A DNA stretch of 64,000 nt from Streptomyces asoensis (GTDB lineage: Bacteria; Actinomycetota; Actinomycetes; Streptomycetales; Streptomycetaceae): NCBI RefSeq assembly GCF_016860545.1, contig NZ_BNEB01000005.1, positions 868,001 through 932,000 of the forward strand, written 5' to 3'. The translations under genes and the position numbers were made by a program. Of this stretch, positions 59,062 to 64,000 are shown piece after piece. Under the pieces are notes generated by a model. That model saw nothing but the letters and a program-made list of their open reading frames with translations. It had not been told where the DNA came from and did not search any database. Position 1 is the first letter of the stretch. Every line of letters begins with the position of its first letter.

Positions 59062-60012
59062 ATGAGCACTGTGAACACCATGCGCGTCATCACCCAGAAC
59101 GTCCTCGGCGGTCCCGAGGTCCTCGAGGAGACAGAGGTGGAGCGTCCCGCTCCGCGCCCGAACGAGGTGCTGGTCCGCGTCCGCGCCGCCGGCGTCAACC
59201 CCACCGACTGGAAGCACCGCGCCACCGGCGGATTCCTCGGCGAACCGCCCTTCGTCCTGGGCTGGGACGTCTCCGGGACCGTCGAGGCGGTCGGGATCGG
59301 CGTCGCCGCCTTCGCGCCGGGCGACGAGGTCTTCGGCATGCTGCCGTACCCCTTCGGCCACGGCTCGCACGCCGAGTACGTCATCGCCCCGGTCCGCGCC
59401 CTGTGGCACAAGCCGGCCGCGATCGACCACGTGCAGGCGGGCGCGCTGCCGCTGGTCTCGCTGACCGCCTGGCAGGCGCTGGTGGAGACCGCCGGCCTGG
59501 AGGCCGGGCAGCGGGTCCTGATCCACGCGGCCGCGGGCGGCGTGGGCCATGTGGCCGTGCAGATCGCCAAGGCGCGCGGCGCGTACGTCATCGGCACGGC
59601 GAGCGCGGGCAAGCACGACTTCCTGCGGGAGCTCGGGGCCGACGAGGTGATCGACTACCGGGAGAGCGAGGTCACCGAGGCCGTGAAGGACGTCGACGTC
59701 GTCCTGGACACGCTTGGCGGGGAGACCTCGGTGCGGTCCCTGCGCGTGCTGCGGCCGGGCGGGATCGTCGTGTCGATCCTGCCGGTGGGGTCGGACGAGT
59801 TCGGCCGGGAGGCGGAGCGGCTCGGCGTGCGGGCGGTGCGGATGCTCGTGGACGCCGACCGGGCGGGGATGCGGGCGATCGCCGAGCTGGTCGAGGCGGG
59901 GAAGCTGCGCCCCACGATCGCGGGGACGTTCCCGCTGGCCGACGCCGCCGAGGCGCACCGGCTCGGCGACACCGGCCGGACCACCGGCAAGCTGGTCCTC
60001 ACGACCGGCTGA
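59062..60012 (+). CDS. NADPH-dependent quinone oxidoreductase (zinc-free MDR family)
   Basis: A 316-residue medium-chain reductase of the quinone oxidoreductase group: GroES-like N-domain (LVRVRAAGVNPTDWKHRATG, WDVSGTVEAVG) and Rossmann domain with HAAAGGVGHVAVQIAKARGA (near 155) binding NADPH. The structural and catalytic zinc cysteines of alcohol dehydrogenases are absent. It would reduce quinones or enones in the cytoplasm. ATG 59062 is chosen; ATG 59080 is possible. Confidence 0.92.
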   Translation: MSTVNTMRVITQNVLGGPEVLEETEVERPAPRPNEVLVRVRAAGVNPTDWKHRATGGFLGEPPFVLGWDVSGTVEAVGIGVAAFAPGDEVFGMLPYPFGHGSHAEYVIAPVRALWHKPAAIDHVQAGALPLVSLTAWQALVETAGLEAGQRVLIHAAAGGVGHVAVQIAKARGAYVIGTASAGKHDFLRELGADEVIDYRESEVTEAVKDVDVVLDTLGGETSVRSLRVLRPGGIVVSILPVGSDEFGREAERLGVRAVRMLVDADRAGMRAIAELVEAGKLRPTIAGTFPLADAAEAHRLGDTGRTTGKLVLTTG

Positions 60013-60037
60013 CAGCAGGTCGCAACGGCGGTACGGG

Positions 60038-61144
60038 TCAGAACAGCAGGACGGGCTTGACGACCCTGCCCTCGGTCATGTCCCGCACCGCCCGGTCGAT
60101 CTGCGTGAACGGATAGGTGCCGATCAGGCGGTGCAGCGGGAGCCGTCCGTCCTTGACCAGCTCGACCAGGGCGGGCACGAAGGTCTGGGTCTCGCTGTCG
60201 CCGAGGGTGAGCCCGACGACCCGCTTGCCGCCCAGCAGCCCGTTGACGTCGAGGGCCACCTCGCTGCCGAAGGGCGGCGCGCCCACCACGACGAGGGTGC
60301 CGCGGGCGGCGAGCGCGTCGACGCCCTGCCGCAGGACGGCGGTGTTGCCCGTGGTCTCCACGACGCCGTCGGCGCCCCGCCCGCCGGTGATCTCCGCGAC
60401 GGCCTCGGCGAACGCGGCCCGGCCGGCGTCGACGGTGTGCGTGGCGCCCAGCTCCTCGGCCAGTTCCAGCCGTGCGGCGACCCGGTCGACGGCGATGATC
60501 GTGGTGGCCGGGGAGAGCGCGGCCGCCATCACCGCCGACAGGCCGACGGCTCCCGCACCGAGGACGACGACGGTGCTGCCGGCCGCCGGCGCGAGCACGT
60601 TCCAGACCGCGCCGACGCCGGTCTGGACCCCGCAGCCCAGCGGGGCGATCGACGCGAGCGGCACGTCCGGGTCGACCCTGACGAGGCTGCGCTCGTCGAC
60701 GAGTGCCCGCTCGGCGAAGGAGGACTGACCGAAGAAGTGGCCGCCGAGGGACTCCCCGTCCCGGCTGAGGGTGCTCGTGCCGTCGGCCCGGCGGCCGCCG
60801 AGGAGGTTCCGCTCGAGCCAGGTGGCGCAGTAGGCGGGGTGGCCCTGGCGGCAGTTGCGGCAACCGCCGCAGGAGGTGAAGGAGAGCACGACGTGGTCGC
60901 CGGGGACGACGCCGCGGACGGCCGGGCCGACCGCCTCGACGATCCCGGCGCCCTCGTGGCCGAGGACCCCGGGCAGCGGGAAGGGCAGTCCGCCGCCCGC
61001 CACGCCGAGGTCGGTGTGGCACAGTCCGGCCGCGACCAGACGGACCACCGCCTCGTGCGGGGCGGGGTCGTCGAGGACGACGTCGGACAGGGTGAACGGG
61101 GCTCCGCCGGACTCGACGACGGCGGCGCGTACGGTGCTGGGCAT
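60038..61144 (-). CDS. Zinc-dependent alcohol dehydrogenase (aryl-alcohol type)
   Basis: A 368-residue MDR dehydrogenase with both zinc sites. Catalytic zinc ligands are Cys in LCHTDLG (42), His in GHEGAGIVE (near 63) and Cys in LGCGVQTGVGAV (near 170); structural zinc is held by the cysteines of SCGGCRNCRQGHPAYC. The Rossmann loop is GAGAVGLSAV. Length and the RNLLGG / GGVDALAARG-like spots match aryl- or benzyl-alcohol dehydrogenases. The gene lies 30 bases after the aldehyde dehydrogenase, so alcohol to acid oxidation is a likely joint role. Confidence 0.9.
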   Translation of the reverse strand: MPSTVRAAVVESGGAPFTLSDVVLDDPAPHEAVVRLVAAGLCHTDLGVAGGGLPFPLPGVLGHEGAGIVEAVGPAVRGVVPGDHVVLSFTSCGGCRNCRQGHPAYCATWLERNLLGGRRADGTSTLSRDGESLGGHFFGQSSFAERALVDERSLVRVDPDVPLASIAPLGCGVQTGVGAVWNVLAPAAGSTVVVLGAGAVGLSAVMAAALSPATTIIAVDRVAARLELAEELGATHTVDAGRAAFAEAVAEITGGRGADGVVETTGNTAVLRQGVDALAARGTLVVVGAPPFGSEVALDVNGLLGGKRVVGLTLGDSETQTFVPALVELVKDGRLPLHRLIGTYPFTQIDRAVRDMTEGRVVKPVLLF

Positions 61145-61174
61145 CAGGTGAACTCCCTTGGTGGTGCGGCGCGT

Positions 61175-62629
61175 TCAGTCGAGCGAGACGACGACGGACT
61201 TGACCTTGGTGTACGCGTCGAGCGCTTCGGGGCCGTACTCGCGGCCGAAACCGGAGTCCTTGACGCCGCCGAAGGGGACCGCCGGGTCGAGCAGCGCCCA
61301 GTCGTTGATCCAGACGATGCCGGCCTGGAGCCGGTCGGCGACCCGGTGGGCGCGGGCCAGGTTGCCGGTCTGGACGCCGGCGGCCAGACCGTACGGTGTG
61401 GAGTTGGCGAGGGCGACGGCCTCGTCCTCGTCGTCGAAGGGCTGCACGGTGAGGACCGGGCCGAAGATCTCCTCCTGGACGACCCGGGAGTCGTTCGCGA
61501 GGCCGTCGATCACGGTGGGCCGGTAGTAGTAACCGCCGTCCAGGTCGAGCCGTTCGCCGCCGCAGACGATCCGGGCGCCCTCCTTGCGGGCGAGGTCGAC
61601 GTACTCCTCGACCTTGCGCAGGTGCTTCTCCCCCGCCATCGGGCCGACGACGGTCTCCGGCCGCCGGGGGTCGCCGACCGGCACCCCGGGGACGGCCTCG
61701 GCCAGGATGTTCAGCAGGGTGGCGTGGACCTGGCGGGCCACCAGCAGTCGCGGGCCGCCCATGCAGAACTGGCCGGTGTTGAAGACGAAACCCTTGATGA
61801 CCGCGCCGACGGCCTTCTCCAGGTCGGCGTCCTCGAACACGAGGTGCGCGGCGTTGCCGCCGAGTTCCATGGTGACCGGCTTGAGGTTCCCGCCCGCGAC
61901 GCTCGCGGCATGACGGCCGACCGTGGTGGAGCCCGTGAAGGCGATCTTGTCGACGCCGGGGTGCCGCAGCAGCGCCTCGCCGGCCACCGGCCCCGTACCG
62001 GTGACGACGTTCACCACGCCGTCGGGGACGCCGGCCCGCTGGAGCAGTCCCGCCATGTACAGGGCGCTGAGCGGGGTTTCGTCGGCGGGCTTGTGGACGA
62101 CCGTGTTGCCCGCGGCGAGGGCCGGGGCGATCTTCGAACCGGCGAGGATCAGCGGGAAGTTGAACGGGGTGATCGCGGCGACCACACCGAGCGGGCCCCG
62201 CCTGGTGTACGCGAGGGCGTTCAGGGGCGTGTCACGGGTCGCGCCGTCCAGGGAGAAGGCGAGGGAGGCGAAGTACTCGTAGTCGTGGGCCGCGTTCGTG
62301 ACGTCGACCGCGAGGGCCAGGGTGAGGGGCTTGCCGACGTCCAGGCTCTCCAGCCGGGCGATCTCGTCGGCCTCCGCACGGATGAGTTCCGCCACCCGCA
62401 GCAGCACGCGGCCGCGTTCCCGTCCGCTCAGCCCGGACCACTGCCCGGCGTCGAAGGCGGTGCGCGCGGCCCGTACGGCGGCGTCCACGTCGGCGGCGCC
62501 CGCCTCCGCGACGGTGGTGACGACCGCGCCCCGGGACGGGTCGACCACCTCGGTCCGCGCCCCGTCCGCGGCCTCGCGCCACTGTCCCCCGATGAACAGC
62601 CGGCCCGGGTCGGTCTCGAAGGTGGTCAT
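61175..62629 (-). CDS. Aldehyde dehydrogenase (benzaldehyde-type)
   Basis: A 484-residue NAD(P)-dependent dehydrogenase. The catalytic Cys is in NTGQFCMGGPRLLV (near 285), the general base Glu in TMELGGNAAHLVF (near 250), the cofactor loop in FTGSTTVGRHAA (near 230), and Asn in TPFNFP (near 153). The carboxylate product pathway fits aromatic or aliphatic aldehydes. ATG 62629 has GAGGAG upstream. It is the first gene of the pair with the alcohol dehydrogenase and is divergent from the MarR-type regulator. Confidence 0.92.
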   Translation of the reverse strand: MTTFETDPGRLFIGGQWREAADGARTEVVDPSRGAVVTTVAEAGAADVDAAVRAARTAFDAGQWSGLSGRERGRVLLRVAELIRAEADEIARLESLDVGKPLTLALAVDVTNAAHDYEYFASLAFSLDGATRDTPLNALAYTRRGPLGVVAAITPFNFPLILAGSKIAPALAAGNTVVHKPADETPLSALYMAGLLQRAGVPDGVVNVVTGTGPVAGEALLRHPGVDKIAFTGSTTVGRHAASVAGGNLKPVTMELGGNAAHLVFEDADLEKAVGAVIKGFVFNTGQFCMGGPRLLVARQVHATLLNILAEAVPGVPVGDPRRPETVVGPMAGEKHLRKVEEYVDLARKEGARIVCGGERLDLDGGYYYRPTVIDGLANDSRVVQEEIFGPVLTVQPFDDEDEAVALANSTPYGLAAGVQTGNLARAHRVADRLQAGIVWINDWALLDPAVPFGGVKDSGFGREYGPEALDAYTKVKSVVVSLD

Positions 62630-62664
62630 GGCCACTCCTCAGCCTCGTCGCCAAGATTTCAACA

Positions 62665-62713
62665 AACAGGAATCCTGTTGGTCCGCAGTCTCATTACGGA
62701 CAGGTTTCCTGTC
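62665..62713. promoter_or_regulatory. Two MarR operators between dehydrogenase and regulator genes
   Basis: AACAGGA-A-TCCTGTT (62665-62679) and GACAGG-TTT-CCTGTC (62699-62713) share the core ACAGG-N3-CCTGT. One lies near the dehydrogenase start, the other overlaps the promoter zone of the MarR gene, so both directions are likely repressed. Confidence 0.87.
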
Positions 62714-62733
62714 AATGGTCTAGGCTCGGTCCC

Positions 62734-63195
62734 ATGGCAGGCACCCAGACGACCCAGGCAGCGTCCGCACCGCCCCGCCAGGCGCCCCCGTCCCTGCTCT
62801 ACATGGTGAAACAGGTGGAGCTGGTCGTGCGATCGCACCTGGACGAGCTGGTCAGGCCGTCCGGCATCACGGCCCTCCAGTACACGGCGCTCACCGTGCT
62901 GGAGCGGCACGACGGCCTGTCGGCGGCCCAGCTGGCCCGGGACTCCTTCGTGACCGCCCAGTCCATCGCCGACCTGGTGCGTTCACTGGAGGGGCGCGGC
63001 CTCGTCCGGCGTGAACGCAACCCGCGCAACCGGCGCGAGCTGCTCATCCTGCTCACCGAGGAGGGGCGCGAGCTGCTCGACCGGCACGCGGGTCCGGTGC
63101 GGGAGCTGGAGGAGCGGATGGTGCGCGAGCTCACGGCGCACCAGACCGAGCAGCTGCGCACGGCCCTCTCCAAGGCCTGGCACGCGCTCTCCTGA
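62734..63195 (+). CDS. MarR-family regulator
   Basis: A 153-residue winged-helix repressor. Dimerisation helices flank a wHTH (about 55-105): SAAQLARDSFVTAQSIADLV as recognition helix and ERNPRNRRELLILLTEEG as wing. It probably senses aromatic acids or aldehydes and controls the divergent dehydrogenase operon through the two ACAGG-N3-CCTGT sites. Confidence 0.93.
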   Translation: MAGTQTTQAASAPPRQAPPSLLYMVKQVELVVRSHLDELVRPSGITALQYTALTVLERHDGLSAAQLARDSFVTAQSIADLVRSLEGRGLVRRERNPRNRRELLILLTEEGRELLDRHAGPVRELEERMVRELTAHQTEQLRTALSKAWHALS

Positions 63196-63387
63196 GCGCC
63201 CGGCGCACCCCTTCGCTCACGCTGCGAAAAAACTCCGGCAGCGGCAGCGGCATTTCGAAGACATATGTCAATCGAACATGCTGGAATTCACTCGTTCGGG
63301 GGTAACTTGGCGGGACGGGGAACTGCTGTGCGCTCCCCGGCCGTTGGAAGCTCCCGACCGGTGGAGCGGGTTGGAGGCGATGTCGTC

Positions 63388-63768
63388 GTGCCGGAGGAAA
63401 TCACGGCGGACACCCCGCATCTTCGCGTCCACCGGGACCGGGGGTACACGGTGCTGGAGTTCCGCGGCGAGATCGACATCGTCGCGGCGACCGAGATCGT
63501 CCCCCACCTCGACGACGCCACCGGCTCCCCCGCGCCCCGGATCGTCATCGACCTGAGCCGGATCGAGTTCTTCGACTGCTCCGGCCTGCGTCTGCTCTAC
63601 CGGGCCCGCCACCGGGTCCTCGACCACGGCGGGCATCTGCACCTCGTCTGCACCCACCGGCTCACCCTGCGGATCCTGCGGGCGACCGGGATGTACCGGC
63701 TGCTGCCCCCGGCCGCGACCCTGGAGGCGGCCCTGGAGCAGCCGGAGGCGGCCTCCGGCACGTTATGA
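63388..63768 (+). CDS. STAS-domain anti-anti-sigma factor
   Basis: A 126-residue STAS domain protein: VLEFRGEIDIVAATEIVPHL at the first strand/helix and IDLSRIEFFDCSGLRLLYRA with the phosphorylatable Ser in DCSGL (near 71). When dephosphorylated by a SpoIIE-type phosphatase it sequesters an anti-sigma kinase, freeing a stress sigma factor. It is a plausible, but unproven, target of the phosphatases in this window. GTG 63388 has GGAGG ten bases upstream. No anti-sigma gene is adjacent. Confidence 0.9.
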   Translation: MPEEITADTPHLRVHRDRGYTVLEFRGEIDIVAATEIVPHLDDATGSPAPRIVIDLSRIEFFDCSGLRLLYRARHRVLDHGGHLHLVCTHRLTLRILRATGMYRLLPPAATLEAALEQPEAASGTL

Positions 63769-63832
63769 CGGCGCTCGACGCGCTCACCGCCCGCCCTGTC
63801 CGTGACCCGGCCCCGGTCCACCCGGCCCCGGG

Positions 63833-64000
63833 CTACTCCCCGCGCGCCGCGTCGAACAGGGCACTGACCGATTCGCCGTTGTGGATACGGCGGACCGCCT
63901 CCGCGAGAGCGGGCGCGATGGACAGGATCCGCAGTTTGTCGGTGTGCTCCTCCGCGGGCACCGGCACCGTGTTGGTGCACACGATCTCCAGCACGTCGGG
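63833..64000 (-). CDS. prs: Ribose-phosphate pyrophosphokinase, C-terminal fragment
   Basis: The last 55 codons of a minus-strand gene cut by the window edge, reading PDVLEIVCTNTVPVPAEEHT, then LRILSIAPALAEAVRRIHNG, ending VSALFDAARGE. This is the C-terminal part of PRPP synthetase with the allosteric-region strand TNTVP. The enzyme makes PRPP from ribose 5-phosphate and ATP for nucleotides, histidine and tryptophan. Confidence 0.93.
   Translation of the reverse strand, partial: PDVLEIVCTNTVPVPAEEHTDKLRILSIAPALAEAVRRIHNGESVSALFDAARGE

Overview
The window is high-GC actinobacterial DNA with the gene content of Streptomyces: a complete ram/amf (SapB-type) aerial-mycelium lanthipeptide cluster, a Streptomyces subtilisin inhibitor, a CebR box in front of a cellulase, several SpoIIE-type phosphatases, streptogrisin-type protease, ECF-like/lectin proteins and many TetR/MarR-controlled metabolic genes. 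About 54 genes can be supported; no tRNA, rRNA, transposase, prophage or CRISPR array was seen.

Left part (1-13 kb). The window opens inside a minus-strand sugar nucleotidyltransferase gene, followed by a small membrane protein and a large GAF/PAS/PP2C/ATPase phosphatase. Then comes the ram cluster: class III lanthionine synthetase (3455-6136), a 38-aa precursor with two Ser-xx-Ser-xxx-Cys labionin motifs (6196-6312), two half-size ABC exporters (6456-10363) and the convergent response regulator RamR (10139-10747). A second PP2C phosphatase follows.

13-27 kb. A secreted S1 protease with three calcium-binding-like repeats faces a second peptide system: a cysteine-free, double-glycine-leader peptide with GxxxG motifs (15821-16036), then an HlyD-like adaptor, a C39-peptidase ABC transporter and a partner ABC protein (NHLM-type export operon, 16123-22032). 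No modifying enzyme is present, so the product looks like an unmodified secreted peptide. This is the best candidate here for an under-described system. Downstream are an operator-controlled DHA2 efflux pump, a Ppx/GppA protein, and a three-gene operon of iron redox enzyme, methyltransferase and CDGSH protein.

27-47 kb. Subtilisin inhibitor, FMN-dependent 2-hydroxy-acid oxidase, two paralogous one-chain sigma-like/zinc-finger/TM/ricin-lectin proteins (30035-31678 and 43691-45682), a Doc/antitoxin pair with a degenerate Fic motif, a CebR-box GH9 cellulase, isochorismatase, a 640-bp repeat-rich gap, a Tat-exported GH2 enzyme, a third PP2C phosphatase and an ArsB-like transporter.

47-64 kb. Small metabolic units with their own regulators: AraC/PhyH; NTF2-flavoprotein-aldo/keto reductase divergent from TetR with two operators; P450-ferredoxin; DUF1304-TetR with nested operators around the -10; GlxA regulator and quinone oxidoreductase; alcohol and aldehyde dehydrogenases divergent from MarR with two operators; a STAS anti-anti-sigma factor; and the 3' end of a ribose-phosphate pyrophosphokinase gene.

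All functions are assigned from motifs and family knowledge recalled by eye; no database search was run.
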